Notes under the pieces: generated by a model | What the model was told of the DNA's origin: nothing | Databases searched by the model: none | Seen by the model: the letters and a program-made list of their open reading frames with translations, nothing else | Made by a program: the position numbers and the translations under genes | Assembly: GCF_002776525.5 (NCBI RefSeq) | Contig: NC_045436.1 | Coordinates: forward strand, 11,353,294 to 11,417,293 | Direction of reading: 5' to 3' | From: Piliocolobus tephrosceles | Taxonomy: Eukaryota; Chordata; Mammalia; Primates; Cercopithecidae | Length of the DNA stretch: 64,000 bases | In this document: positions 24,801-35,964 of the stretch, piece after piece | Numbering within the stretch: the stretch's first letter is position 1 | How the letters are laid out: every line of letters starts with the position of its first letter

Positions 24801-25639
24801 AACTAGCTCCTGTATTTGTTGACATTTGGGAGGGTTTTTCGCGTCTCTATCTCTTTCAACTCATTTTTGGTCTTAGTTATTTCTTGTCTTCTGCTACTTT
24901 TTAGATTAGTTGTTCTTGCTTCTCTAGTTCTTTTAATTGTGATGTGAGGCTGCCGATTTGAGATCTTTCTACCTTTCTGATGTGAGCATTTAGTGCTATA
25001 AATTTCCCTCTTAGCACTGTTTTAGCTATGTCCCAGAGATTCTGGTACATTGTTTCTTTGTTCTCATTGGTTTCAAAGAACTTCTTGATTTCTGCCTTTA
25101 TTTCATTATTTTCCCAGGAGTAATTCAGGAGTAGTTTGTTCAATTTCCAATAAATTGTGTGATATTGAATAAGTTTCTTAGTCCTGAGTTCTAATTTGAT
25201 TGTACTGTGGTCTGAGAGACTATTTGTTATGATTTCAATTATTTTGCATTTGATGAGGAGTGTTTTACTTCCAATTATGTGGTCGATTTTAGAATAAGTG
25301 TCATGTGCCACTGAGAAGAATGTATATTATGTTGATCTGGGGTAGAGAGTTCTGTAGACGCCTACAAGGTCCACTTGATCCACAGCTGAGTTCAAGTCCT
25401 AAATACCCTTGTTAACTTTCTGTCTCATTGATCTGTCTAACACTGACAGTGGGGTGTCAAAGTCTCCCACTATTATTGTGTGGGAGTCCAAGTCTCTTTT
25501 TAGGTCTCTAAGAACTTGTTGTATGAATATGGTGTCTACTGTGTTGTATGCATGTATATTTAAAATAGTTAGCTATTCTTGTTGAATTGTTCCCTTTACC
25601 ATTATATAATGCCCTTCTTTATTTGATCTTTGTTGGTTT

Positions 25640-25964
25640 TGTTGTTGTTGTTAGTGGTGGTGGTGGTGGTGGTGTTTTTTGAGACAGAGTCTTACTCTGT
25701 CACCCATGCTAGAGTATGCTGATGCCATCTCGGCTCACTGCAACCTCTGCCTACCGGGTTCAAGTGATTCTCCTGCCTCAGCCTCCCAAGTAGCTGGAAT
25801 TACAGGCTTGTGCTACCATGCCCGGCTAACTTTTTTTTGTATTTTTAGAAGAGACAGGGTTTCACCATGTTGGCCAGACTGGTCCAAACTCTTGACCTTG
25901 TGATCCACACACTTCGGCCCTCAAAAGTACTGAGATTACAGGTGTGAGCCACCGCATCCAGCTG
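25640..25964 (-). mobile_element. Alu (S-like), antisense, inserted in L1
   Basis: The Alu begins after TTTTTTGAGACAGAGTCTTA on the plus strand and ends with GAGCCACCGCATCCAGC. Its tail has become a composite microsatellite: GTT units followed by GGT units (25641-25673). The eleven-base TTTGTTGGTTT lies at 25629-25639 and at 25965-25975 and is L1 sequence, which proves insertion into the older L1. Confidence 0.96.
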
Positions 25965-26013
25965 TTTGTTGGTTTAAAGCCTGTTTTTTCAGAGGCTAGG
26001 ATTGCAAACTCTG

Positions 26014-26014
<1 letters not shown>

Positions 26015-26046
<32 letters not shown>
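26015..26046. repeat. Poly(T) 32-mer inside L1
   Basis: A continuous run of 32 T where L1 copies usually carry a much shorter T run in antisense orientation. It is an in-place homopolymer expansion. Confidence 0.9.
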
Positions 26047-26049
<3 letters not shown>

Positions 26050-26299
26050 TTCCATTTACTTGCTAAATTTTCCTCCATCCCTTTATTTTAAGCCTGTGTG
26101 TGTCTTTTGCCCATAAGATGGTTCTTCTGAATACAGTACACCAATGGGTATTAACTCCTTATCCAATTTGCCAGTCTGTGTCTTTTAATTGGGGCATTTA
26201 GCCCATTTACATCTAAAGGTAGTATTGTTATGTGTGAATTTGATCCTGTCCTCATGTTGCTATTTGGTTATTTTGCAAACTAGTTGGTGCAGTTTCTCT

Positions 26300-27330
26300 G
26301 TAGTTTCATTGGTCTTTATATTTTGGTGTGTTTTTGCAGTGGCTGCTACTGGCTTTTCTTTTCCATATTTAGTGCTTCTTTCAGGAGCTCTTGCAGGGCA
26401 GACCTGGGTAAGAAATCCTTCATCATTTGCTTGTCTGGAAGGATTTTATTTCTCCTTCGTTTATGAAGCTTAGTTTGTCTGGGGATATGAAATTCTGGAT
26501 TGGAAATTCTTTTCCTTAAGAAAGTTGTATATTGGCCCCCCAGTCTCTTCTGCTTGTAAAGTTTCTGCTGAGAGGTCCACTATAAGTCTCATGGACTTTT
26601 CTTTGTAGGTGACCTGGCCTTTCTCTCTGGCTGCCCTTAACAGTTTTTCCTTCATTTCAACCTTGGAGAATCTGATGATTAGGTATCTTGGGGTTGATCT
26701 TCTTGTGGAGTATCTTAATGGTGTTCTCTATATTCCCTGAATTTGCATGTTGGCCTGTCTTGTTAGGTTGGGAAGTTCTTCTAAGTAATATTCTGGAGTG
26801 TGTTTTCCAACTTGTTTCTATCCTCTCTGTCTCCTTCAGGTACTCCAATCAATGGTAGGTTTGGACTTTTTATGAAGTCCCATATTTCTTGGAGGCTTTG
26901 TTCATTCCTTTTCATTCTTTTTTCACTGTTCTTGTCTGCACGTCTTACTTCAGTAAAGTGGTCTTCAAACTCAGACATCCGTTCTTCTGCTTGGTTGATT
27001 TGACTGTTGATACTTGTGTATGCTTCACGAAGTCCTCCTGCTGTGTTTTTCTGCTCCATTTGGTGGTTTATGTTATCTCTATATTGGATATTCCAGTTAG
27101 CAATTCCTCTAACCTTTTATCAAGGTTCTTAGCTTCTTTGCATTGGGTTAGAACATGCTACTTTAGCTCATCGTAGTTTTTTATTACCTGTTTTCTGAAG
27201 CCTACTTCTGTCAATTCATCCATCTGATCCTCCACCCAGTTCTGCACCTTTGATGGAGAGATGTTGCAATCATTTGGAGGAGAAGAGGCACTCTGGCCTT
27301 TTGGGTTTTCAATATTTTATCATTGATTCT
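26300..27330 (-). pseudogene. L1 ORF1 remnant
   Basis: ORF1 encodes the L1 RNA-binding chaperone. Minus-strand fragments show a charged helix resembling its coiled coil (AEERMSEFEDHFTEV, frame 26781-27059), the RRM region (WDFIKSPNLPLIGVPEGD) and the C-terminal domain (MKEKLLRAAREKGQVTYKEK, 26470-26655). The pieces lie in different frames, so the gene is dead. The upstream limit is approximate. Confidence 0.85.
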
Positions 27331-28636
27331 TTCTCATCTTTGTGAGTTTGTCTAGTTTCAGTCTTTGAGACTGCTGATCCTTGGATGGGGTTTTTGGGGG
27401 GCCTTTTATTGCTGTTGTTGTTGTTGATGCTATTGTTATAGCTTTCTGTTTGTTTGTTTTTCTTTCAATAGCCAGGTCCTTATTCTGTAGGGCTGCTGCT
27501 TAGCTCCCGTGCCTGGAGATGTCACTCAGGGAGGCTGGAGAGTATCAAAGATGGGTGCCTGCCCTTTCTTTTGGAACCCCTGACCTCAAGGGGCACCAAC
27601 TTTATTCTAGTAGGATCTCTCCTGTATAAGGTGTCTGACAATCCCTGTTGGAGGATCTCACCCAGTTGGGTGGCGTGGGGAGCAGGACCTGTTTAATGAA
27701 GCACTTTGACTGTCCCCTTGGTGGACAGGGTGTGTTTCACTGGGGGAAAACCCACCTGTCTGGGCTACCCAGATTCCTCAGAACTAGGAGGAGAAGCTAA
27801 GTCTGCTGGTCTGCAGAGATTGCTGCCAGTCCTGCCCCTGTAGGGGGGCTTGGGCCTAGGGAGATCTGAATTCTGTCCTTGAGCCTCTGGCTGGAGTTAT
27901 TGGAGATCCTGCAGGGAAGCCCCAGCTACTGAAGAAGAATGAGTCAGGGTTAGACCTGAAGAGGCACTTTGGTCACAGACTGCCACAACTGGTGTGTTGG
28001 GCTGTGGGGACAAGTCTTGGGACGAAGCCGTCCAGCCTCCCTGGCTCCAGCAGGGGAAAAGTGCAGCCTGGAGCTATAGAAATGGGTGCTGCCCTTTCCC
28101 TGCCCAAGAAGTTTAGTGTGTTATGCAGTTGCAAGTCCCAGTGATGGCTGCTGCCCCTCCCACAAGGAACTCAAAAGCCTTAGACAACAGGCAGCTGCAG
28201 CTGGTGCTGGTTGTCCATCCCTCCCCTAGGAGTTTGGTAGGCTTAAGCAGATTCCAACTGAGAGGCTGTAACAATTTGCATGCCTTGGGGTAGGACACTA
28301 GGACCCAGTGGTGTGGGTTCGCGAGTGGAATCTTCCAATCCGTGGGTTGCACAGTTCCATGAAAAAAAAAAGTTTCCCTGGCTGGATAGCATGCTCCTTA
28401 ACCACCTCCACTGGCTGAGGGGAAGGGGGTTCCCCTTCCCCCTGTGGTTCTCAGGTGGGCCACGACACTACACCGCTCTTCCTTCTACTGTAGGTCACGC
28501 CGGCCTTCTAGTCATTTTTGATGAGAGAACCTGGATACCTTGGTTGCCAGTAAAGGCTTCACACGCTTATGGTTTTCTTTTTTTTTGATGGGAGCCTGCA
28601 ATCACTGCTGCTTCTACTCCTACACTAAAAATTATT

Positions 28637-29826
28637 CCTACCATATGTGGTGACTTCATTTATTTCTAGTGGCTTTCATTAAATATTGTGAATGTTTTAA
28701 AATGTTAATACTATTTAACTTTATTGGTTACTTCGTATTATGATATATGAAAAGTGCAATAAAAAACTAAGGAAATTATCTGAATCTACTAATCCATATA
28801 TTTCAGGTAAAAGCAAAATATTGAGGTGGCTTAATATTAGATGTATGCACCATTTGAATTCCTTTAATTTGCAACAATTTTGGACTTTTTTTTGCTTAAT
28901 TCCTATGATTTTTTTCATTTCATCTGGTTGTAATCTTAACTCTTTTAATTGCTAAAGTAGAAAGAATCAAAACAATAGAGAATATGAAATCATGACACTG
29001 AGATTTCTGTAAGTGCTCTGTTCAAGACTCACAACTAGTAGGCATGCCCCAATGTAGATTACCGTGTTGCTATAGATAACATTTAGTTGTTTTCTATTAT
29101 TAAAGGATGTTTCCTCTTGGAAAATTATGTTTCATGAATGTGATATCTCACCACAAATTAGAAAACCTAATTTTGGAGAATTCTACTGGTTTGCTAACAA
29201 TGGAATTCTACTGGTTTGCTAACAGGGATTACAGGAAGTAATCCCTGACATTGTTCTGATTGGTACCATGCTTAGCTAACAGGATGAACACCCTTGGAAC
29301 ATGGAAGCAATCACTCATATTATACCTAAACCCTAGATGACAAAAACTTCCAAATTGATAGCAAGGCAACTACTCTTTCTGTCCAGTTAATGTATATTGA
29401 AATAACATATCTTTTTATTTACTCTCTGTTTCTACATCTTCATCTTTTTTCTTCTTAGATATAGTTCAATTTTTTAAATGTTAAATTATTTATTCAATAT
29501 TGTATAAAATAATCTGGTAACTCTTTTAATCAAGACCCTATTGATGTAGAATGAAATACTAGAATGTGTTAAAACAAACACAATATTTGATGTATTGAGA
29601 AAAGGGAAGAGTCGATAAAATTTAACTCTAGAGTTAATTTCTTATATCCATGAATTACACTCCATTATTATTTTAACACATTCACCTTTAACCAAACAGG
29701 AAAATTAGCTGTACTGAGAAAGGCAGGGACTCAGGTAAGTAAAAAAAGGAGGACCACATACTTATATGTCATTAACTGTCAAGATGCTAGTTCTAAGATT
29801 AGATGGGAGAAAGAGTTTATTATGTA
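28637..29826. other. AT-rich unique sequence
   Basis: No gene recognised. It contains a 25-base tandem duplication at 29178-29224. Confidence 0.5.
29178..29224. repeat. Two-copy tandem repeat, 25-base period
   Basis: GAATTCTACTGGTTTGCTAA followed by CA is present identically at 29178-29199 and 29203-29224. Confidence 0.9.
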
Positions 29827-29905
29827 TTAGGTTGGTACAAAAGTAGTCGTGGTTTTGCCATTACTTTCAATGGCAAAAACTGTGATTACTTTTACACCAA
29901 CCTAA
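29827..29905. mobile_element. MADE1 mariner MITE, miR-548-type hairpin
   Basis: A 79-base near-perfect palindrome with ends TTAGGTTGGTACAAAAGTAG and ...TTTTACACCAACCTAA, bounded by TA on each side (29825-29826 and 29906-29907), as expected for a mariner insertion. MADE1 copies are the established source of the primate miR-548 family. Transcribed on either strand, this copy would fold into a stem with a short loop near 29866. Whether it is expressed cannot be read from the sequence. Confidence 0.95.
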
Positions 29906-30107
29906 TACATGCTATATTGGGTCAATGAGGAAGCCCCTTCTATCGTAAATGAAGGAATACGATCACAACCTGTGCATCAGTCTATAAAAATAGAAAAAAC
30001 TGCTACTATTACTAAATGCAGTGGAGTAGTTTATAATATAGAGAAGCACTTATTAAAATGCATATTCTGATTTTGCAGTTCTGGAGGGGAGCTGAAAGTC
30101 TACACTT

Positions 30108-30450
30108 TTTGTTTGTTTGTTTTTTGTTTTTGTTTTTGAGACAGAGTCTCGCTCTGTCGCCGGGGCTGGAGTGCGGTGGCGCGATCTCCTCACTGCAAGC
30201 TCCGCCTCCCGGGTTCCCGCCATTCTCCTGCCTCAGCCTCTCCTGCCTCAGCGTCTCCTGCCTCAGCCTCACCAGTAGCTGGGACTACAGGCGCCCGCCA
30301 CCTCGCCCCGCTAATTTTTTGTATTTTTAGTAGAGACGGGGTTTCACCGTCTTAGCCAGGATTGTCTCCATCTCCTGACCTCGTGATCCGCCCACCTCGG
30401 CCTCCCAAAGTGTTCTAATTACAGGCGTGAGTCACTGCGCCGGCCCGGCC
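30108..30450 (-). mobile_element. AluY-like, antisense, outer part of a composite Alu
   Basis: The T-rich tail with GTTT units (30108-30136) is followed by GAGACAGAGTCTCGCTCTGT and a complete Alu ending CGCCGGCCCGGCC. The CGCAAGCTCCGCC-like and CCTCGTGATCCGCCC features suggest AluY. A 15-base unit, TCTCCTGCCTCAGCC, is repeated three times at 30224-30268. The 14-base GAAAGTCTACACTT at 30094-30107 recurs only after the second Alu (30668-30681), so both lie inside one target duplication. Confidence 0.93.
30224..30268. repeat. 15-base unit repeated three times inside an Alu
   Basis: TCTCCTGCCTCAGC(C/G) is reiterated at 30224, 30239 and 30254, where an ordinary Alu has a single copy. Confidence 0.9.
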
Positions 30451-30667
30451 TTTTTTTATTTCGCGTTCAAGTAATTCTTCTGCCTCAGCCTCCTGAGTAG
30501 CTAGGATTGCAGGCACCGGCCACCACGCCCAGCTAATTTTTGTATTTTTAGTAGAGACAGGGTTTCACCATGTTGGTCAGGCTGGTCTCAAACCCCTGAC
30601 CTCGTGATCCGCTCACCTGGGCCTCCCAAAGTGCTGGGATTACAGGCCTCAGCCACCTTGCCCAGTC
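30451..30667 (-). mobile_element. Alu (S-like) 5' part, antisense, inner part of the composite
   Basis: A short T-rich stretch (TTTTTTTATTT) leads directly into GTTCAAGTAATTCTTCTGCC, so about 70 bases of the 3' end of this Alu are missing. The remainder is normal and ends AGCCACCTTGCCCAGTC just before the 3' copy of the 14-base duplication. The younger Alu apparently entered the tail of this older one. Confidence 0.88.
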
Positions 30668-30789
30668 GAAAGTCTACACTTCTCTCCGGGTCGCAGGTGA
30701 CGCTTTTGCTACCCCAGAGAGTACAATTTGGGTATGATTGATTTGGAGTGCGTAACAGAATGTCTGGAATCTAACTCAACAAGTTGTCA

Positions 30790-30955
30790 ACTGGTAAAGG
30801 TTTGTGAAAGTCGGCTTCAGTGCTCTCTTCTGCAAAATAGGCATGGTAATGGTAGTGTGGTTATTGAAATTAAAATATACAATACCTTTAAAATGCTTAA
30901 AACATTGTCTCATATTGAGCAAATACTAAAATAAGGTAGCTGTTATTCTTGTTAT
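30790..30955 (-). mobile_element. MIR fragment, antisense
   Basis: CTCTCTTCTGCAAAATAGGC, AATGGTAGTGTGGTTATTGA and AAGGTAGCTGTTATTCTTGT parallel antisense MIR. A further piece at about 31105-31185 (AAACCCAGTTCCACTATAAA) may belong to another MIR. Confidence 0.6.
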
Positions 30956-31234
30956 TACTATGTGTCAGTCTCAGCAGGCATTCATGAAATTAAAAAATAG
31001 CTTTTCTGTGTTTTCAGAAGAATATATTTAGATAGAGTAGAAAAGTTGTGAAGTTGATACTCTACTATTATGTTAACTTTACTTATAATACAAATAAATG
31101 ATAGAGAATGACTTGGTTTTAAACCCAGTTCCACTATAAATGCTTAGTAATTTTTATTTGCCTATCTAATTAACCTTTCAATGATATGTTGCACATACTT
31201 AACTCATTTTTTTCTTAACAGAGAAAATGGAATT

Positions 31235-31512
31235 ATTTCCCTCCCTGCAGATGAAAGGCTAGAACCAGCTGGATTTGGGTAGTTTCCTTTTCTCAGGTCA
31301 GTTAGGTTTGGAAAAACCCAGCAGGTTAGGCTGTCATTCAGTAGTTTTTCCTCCTGAGGCCAGACTTTTTTAAGAAGAGCAGAATGCTCTGCAATATTTC
31401 AAAATATTGAAGACACTCCATCCTGCTTTCCGTAGTTGTTGTATGAATTTACGTTCCTACATTTCAAGTATTCATCTGTTCCTTTTTCATTTTCTTCTTC
31501 TTCTGGTGTTAG
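31235..31512 (-). repeat. Inverted copies of two L1M blocks (left arms)
   Basis: 31235-31406 is the reverse complement of 32106-32278 with about 7 differences, near 96 percent identity. 31408-31512 is the reverse complement of 32987-33092 at about 93 percent. The two blocks stand side by side here but are 700 bases apart on the right. Each is inverted, yet their plus-strand order is unchanged, so one simple inversion does not explain the layout. The second block includes the same ORF1-to-ORF2 deletion junction as the right copy. Confidence 0.93.
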
Positions 31513-32105
31513 ACTATATACACAAACTATATAAGCATGAATGTCTCATTTTAGTTAAATCAACTAGGAAATCTGGTATGAAGAGATGAGTAAAAGAACA
31601 TACACCGGCAATAGTTAATTAGTTATACCATGAAAACTACATCACAGACTTCTTGTTTCTGGTTCAGCATGTGAGGAAGTTGGGAGTTACCATTCCATCC
31701 TAACACATAAGAAATAACATAAATTAATTAATTAATTAAAAAACTGAAAAAAAAATCAGCTCTTCTTAGATCTGTAAGAGAAGTGAGTTCACAGGACAAA
31801 TCACTGCCCTTAGATTGCAGAGACAGATAGGGAAATACAGACAATCCCAACTTCCCAGAGCAGAAACCTACAAATAGAAACCTCTGTGGGAACCAGTGGC
31901 TTGGTAGGGGAAGGTAAACTGTGACTGACGAATCGCTGTCAGTTCAGTGTGGACAAGTCTGAGAGAGAAAATCTCTGGGGGAACCCAGTCATCAGGGGCC
32001 CTGAGAGTTTTAGGAGTTTTACCTTTTGGAGATTTACCACATTCTCACAGTGAATATCAGAGACAATGTCCTTCATGCTTCCAGCAGGAGAAAGGGAAAA
32101 GAAAC

Positions 32106-32278
32106 TATTTTGAAATATTCCAGAGCATTCTGCTCTTCTTAACAAAGTCTGGCCTCAGGAGGAAAAACTACTGAATGAGAGCCTAACCTGCTGGGGTTTT
32201 CCAAACCTAACTGACCTGAGAAAAGGAAACTACCCAAATTCAGCTAGTTCTAGCCTTTCATCTGCAGGGAGGGAAATA
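32106..32278 (+). repeat. Right arm, block 1 of the inverted repeat
   Basis: L1M 5' UTR sequence (TGGCCTCAGGAGGAAAAACT and flanks) whose reverse complement occurs at 31235-31406. Arm spacing is about 700 bases. Confidence 0.93.
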
Positions 32279-32986
32279 CTCAATTCAAGCCCTCTCTTGC
32301 CTTCTATGTAGGAGAAATAATATACAACTCCAGCTCCCTCCATCCTTTCCCACTAATGAGGAGAAGGTGACTGAGAAGCAATTACGAAGTTCACAGTCTA
32401 GAGACAGAGAATTGCTGAAAGACCGAGACCTAATCATGGAACCGTAGAATACTTCTCCTGCCGCCACACGACCCCCGTCAGCATATCTTATCATCACATT
32501 ATAACAACCCTATTTACAGTAGTTTATTTTAGTAAGTATATCATGACTGGCTATCAAGAAAAATTAAGAAGGGATACTAAAAGGCAAAAACACATAGTTT
32601 AAGGAAACAGAACAAGTGAAAGAACCAGACCCTGATAGGGCAGGGATGTTGGAATTATCAAACTTGTAAAACAAAACCGCTACAAATAAGCCAGAGGACT
32701 CCAATAGATAAAACAGGCTGCATGCAAGAACATATGCACAATGTAATCAGAGAGATGGAAATTCTAAGAAAGAATTTAAAACATGCTAGACATCAGAAAC
32801 ACTGCAACAGAAATGAAGAATGACTTTGATAGACTTATTTGCAGACTGAAATTTCTGAACTTGAAGATATCTCAACAGAAAACTCCAAAACTGGAAAGCA
32901 AAGAAAGAAGAATGAAAAAAAATCCCATAGCAGTACATTCAAGAACTGTAGGGCAACTACAGAAGATATAATATATGTATGTATGG

Positions 32987-33092
32987 TATAACACCAGAAG
33001 AAGAAGAAAATGAAAAAGGAACAGATGAATACTTGAAATGTAGGAACATAAATTAGTACAACAACTATGGAAAGCAGTATGAGAGTCTTCAA
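32987..33092 (+). repeat. Right arm, block 2 of the inverted repeat
   Basis: This block spans the ORF1/ORF2 deletion junction of the L1M copy, and its reverse complement lies at 31408-31512, including about 50 consecutive identical bases. Confidence 0.92.
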
Positions 33093-33146
33093 AAATTAAA
33101 ATTAGAAATAGAACTAAGAAATTCTCTAAAAATCCCACTACCCACT

Positions 33147-33200
33147 ACTATATATATATATAGTATATATAGTACTATATATATATAGCACACACACACA
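33147..33200. repeat. (TA)n(CA)n microsatellite within L1M
   Basis: TATATA blocks interrupted by GTA and GTAC are followed by CACACACACACA. Confidence 0.92.
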
Positions 33201-33715
33201 AAATGGAGTGCTATTCAGCCTTAAAAAAGAAGAAAATTCTGTCATTTGTAACAACATTAGTTAAGTCTGGAGAACAGTATTATATTAAGTTAAATAAGTC
33301 AGGCACAGAAAGACAAATACCACATATCATTTAAATGTGGAATGTAAAAAGTTAAAGTCATAGAAACAGAGAGTTATTAATAAATAGGAGTTCAGAGGAG
33401 GAGGAGCATGGTTTTGGGGGAAACATTTGTCATAGGACACCAAATTTTAGTTAAATAGGAAGAATAATTTCAAAGGATCTATTGTATAACATGGTGACTA
33501 CAGATAATAATAATATACTGTATACTTGAAAATTTATGAGAGTATAGATTGCAAATGCTGTTACCACACACAAAATAAACAAGTATGTGAGGTAATACAC
33601 AGGTTAATAAGCTTGACTTAGCCATTTTATAATGCATACATATATCAAAACAACAGGTTTTATACCATAAATATATACCTTTTTGTCAATTTAAAAAGAA
33701 ATTAAAAAGAAACAT

Positions 33716-35964
33716 TACTACAGGTGCCATGGACATTAAAAGCAAAATAAAAGAATACAATACTGTGTGCTATTCTATGCCCACAAATTTTATAACTACA
33801 AGAAAATAAAACAATTTCTGTGAGGATACAAACTAACAAAGCTCACAAGAGAAGAAATAAATATTACATATATTGTATAAATTGAAACAAGAATTAATAA
33901 CATTCCAAAACAGAAAGCACAAGACCCAAATCGATTCACTGATGAATTTGTCAACATGTTATTTAATACAAGAAGAAATCTTATGAATCACGTACAGTTT
34001 CTACCAGAAGATAAATTATTTCTGAGAGATTATGAATTCCGTCCAGGAGATATCACCTTAATACCCAAGCCAGAGCAAGACATTACATGAAAATAAAAGT
34101 ATAGATGACTGTGACTCCTGAACATAGATGCAGAAATCTTTGACGAAATATTAACAAATAGAACCCAACAATGTAGATTAAAAATTATACACTATGACCA
34201 AGATTTATCTCACATATTCAAGCCTGATTCAGGAAAAAAAATGCTTGTTTATATCAATACATTCAGCAAACGTATTTGCCAAAAGATCATGTGTTACTGA
34301 CTCTCAGCAAATCAGAAAAAGAGAAAAACTTTCTCAGCTTGATAAATATCTACAAAAAAAAACAAAAACCACACATCAAAATTAATGGTGAGAAAACAGA
34401 AGCTTTTCCAACAAGATCAGGAAAAAGGCAAAGACGTTCCTTATGACCTCTGCTTTTTCACCTCACTCTGAAGAAGCAAACGATTCAAAATAGCCAGCAA
34501 AATGCTGAAAGGGAAAAGAGACTGAGGAATGACACACTTCCCAACCTCAAGACTTACTATAAAGCTAAAGTAAACAAGACAATGTAGTATTAGAGAAATA
34601 ACTGACAAATAGATCAATGAAACAGGAAAAAGAGCTGCCCAGAAATAAACTTACATAAATGGAATTAACTTATCCTTGACAAAGGAGCAAAGGCAATATA
34701 ATAGAGAAAAGATAGTGCTTTCAACAAATGGTGGAGCAACTAAACATTCACAGGAAAAAATAAAAATAAATAAATCCAGATGCAGATCTTACACGCCTCA
34801 TAAAATTAATTCAAAATGGATCATAGACCCAAATGTAAAATGCAAAACTATAAAACTCCTAAAAGATAATGCAGGAGAAAATGGCTGTGATGACTTCCTG
34901 GAATGGTGATGACTTTTTAGATTATGACAACAAAGGCATGAGACATGAAAGAAATAATTGATAAGGTGAACTAAATTAAAATGAAAAACTTCTGCTCTGT
35001 GCATGACAATGTCAAGAGAATGAAAAGACAAGCCGCAGAACAGAAAACAAGATTTGCCAAAGATATATCTAATTGAGGACTGTTATCCAAAATATAAAAG
35101 TAACACTTGGCCAGGAGTGGTGGCTCACACCTGTAATCCCAGCACTTAGGGAGGCTGAGGTAGGTTGATTGCTTGAGCTCAGGAGTTCAAGATCAGCCTG
35201 GGCAACATGGCAAAACCCCGTCTCTACAGAAAACATATAAGAATTAGCTTGGTGTGGTGGCACGTACCTGTAGTCCCAGCTGCTTCCTGGGGCAGAAGTA
35301 GGAGGATCACTTAAGCCCAGAAAGTTGAGGCTGCAGTGAGCCAAGATTGTGCCAGTACACTACAGCTTGGGTGACAAAGCTAGACTGTTTCTCAAAAATA
35401 AAATAAAATAAGTCTTAAAATTAAACAATAAATAATCTAGTTTAAAAATTGGTTAGAAACCTTATCAAATACCTCATCAAAATATACAGTACTGGCAAAT
35501 AAGCATGTGAAAAAATGCTCCAGAACATACGTCATCAGATAAAAACCAATTAAAACAACCGTGAGATATCATCAAACCTCTATTAGAATGGCCAAAACTC
35601 AGAAGACTGACAATGCCAAATGCTGATGAAAATGTTACCAACAAAAACTCCTATTCATTGCTAGTGGAAATTCAGAATTGTACAGTTCTATTGGAGGACA
35701 TTTGGTGACTTCTTTCAAAACTAAACATAATCTTACCTTACAATGTAGCCATTGCACTGTTTGTTATTTACCCCCAAAAGTTGAAAATTTATGTCCACGC
35801 AAATGTTTACATAAGCTTTATTCATAATTTTCAAAGCTTAGAGGCAAGCAAGATGTCCTTCAGTTGGTGAATGGAGAAAGAAACCATCAGACTCAGACAA
35901 TGAACTATTATTCAGTGATAAAAATAAATGAGCTATGAAAAGACATGGAAGAAACTTAATATTT
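33716..35964 (+). mobile_element. Old L1M ORF2 segment, sense, interrupted by Alu
   Basis: The sequence follows L1 ORF2 from about the pre-RT region (GATATCACCTTAATACCCAA, ATAGATGCAGAAATCTTTGA) through to the C-terminal region (GAGATATCATCAAACCTCTA, GAATGGAGAAAG). It has strong divergence, deletions and no frame. An AluJ occupies 35109-35411 and a MaLR LTR ends it at 35965. Confidence 0.82.
35109..35411 (+). mobile_element. AluJ-like SINE, sense
   Basis: Both monomers are present, from GGCCAGGAGTGGTGGCTCAC to a tail of AAAATA units. The linker reads TACAGAAAACATATAAGAAT. Divergence fits AluJ. A target duplication was not clear. Confidence 0.92.

Larger units (their letters stand above)
22030..26252 (-). 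pseudogene. L1 ORF2 remnant (endonuclease and reverse transcriptase)
   Basis: ORF2 normally encodes an endonuclease, a reverse transcriptase and a Cys-rich end. Here the start codon has become AGG (at 26252-26250, followed by codons for T-G-S-N-S-H). The endonuclease C-terminal part survives as a 136-residue frame at 24901-25311 and keeps the SDH motif. The reverse-transcriptase core survives as a 205-residue frame at 23496-24113 with ISIDAVKAFD and GTRQGCPLSPLLFN. The catalytic F-A-D-D motif reads F-A-D-Y (codon at 23787-23789), which would abolish catalysis. An Alu interrupts the endonuclease part. Confidence 0.92.
21874..28626 (-). mobile_element. Full-length-size L1, antisense, inactive
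   Basis: Read on the minus strand, the copy runs from a GC-richer 5' UTR (28626 to about 27330) through ORF1, ORF2 and a short 3' UTR that ends at a T-rich tract. Without the inserted Alu it is about 6.4 kb, the size of a complete L1. The ten-base AAAAATTATT occurs on both sides (21864-21873 and 28627-28636), a plausible target duplication, although A/T richness weakens it. Both reading frames carry many stops and frameshifts. Divergence suggests an older primate L1PA or L1PB family rather than an active one. Confidence 0.9.
31650..33715 (+). mobile_element. Internally deleted L1M copy with 5' UTR
   Basis: Starting near CAGCATGTGAGGAAGTTGGG, the block holds an old L1 5' UTR, then ORF1 sequence (GGGCAGGGATGTTGGAATTA, GAGAGATGGAAATTCTAAGA) and, after GATGAATACTTGAAATGTAG, jumps straight to the end of ORF2 and a 3' UTR (AAATAAGTCAGGCACAGAAA, ATAACATGGTGACTACAGAT). 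Nearly all of ORF2 is missing. No frame is intact. Confidence 0.85.

Noticed and set aside
26014..26047. T32 run as an independent retroelement tail
   Set aside because: The flanks are contiguous L1 sequence that normally has a shorter T run here, so it is an in-place expansion.
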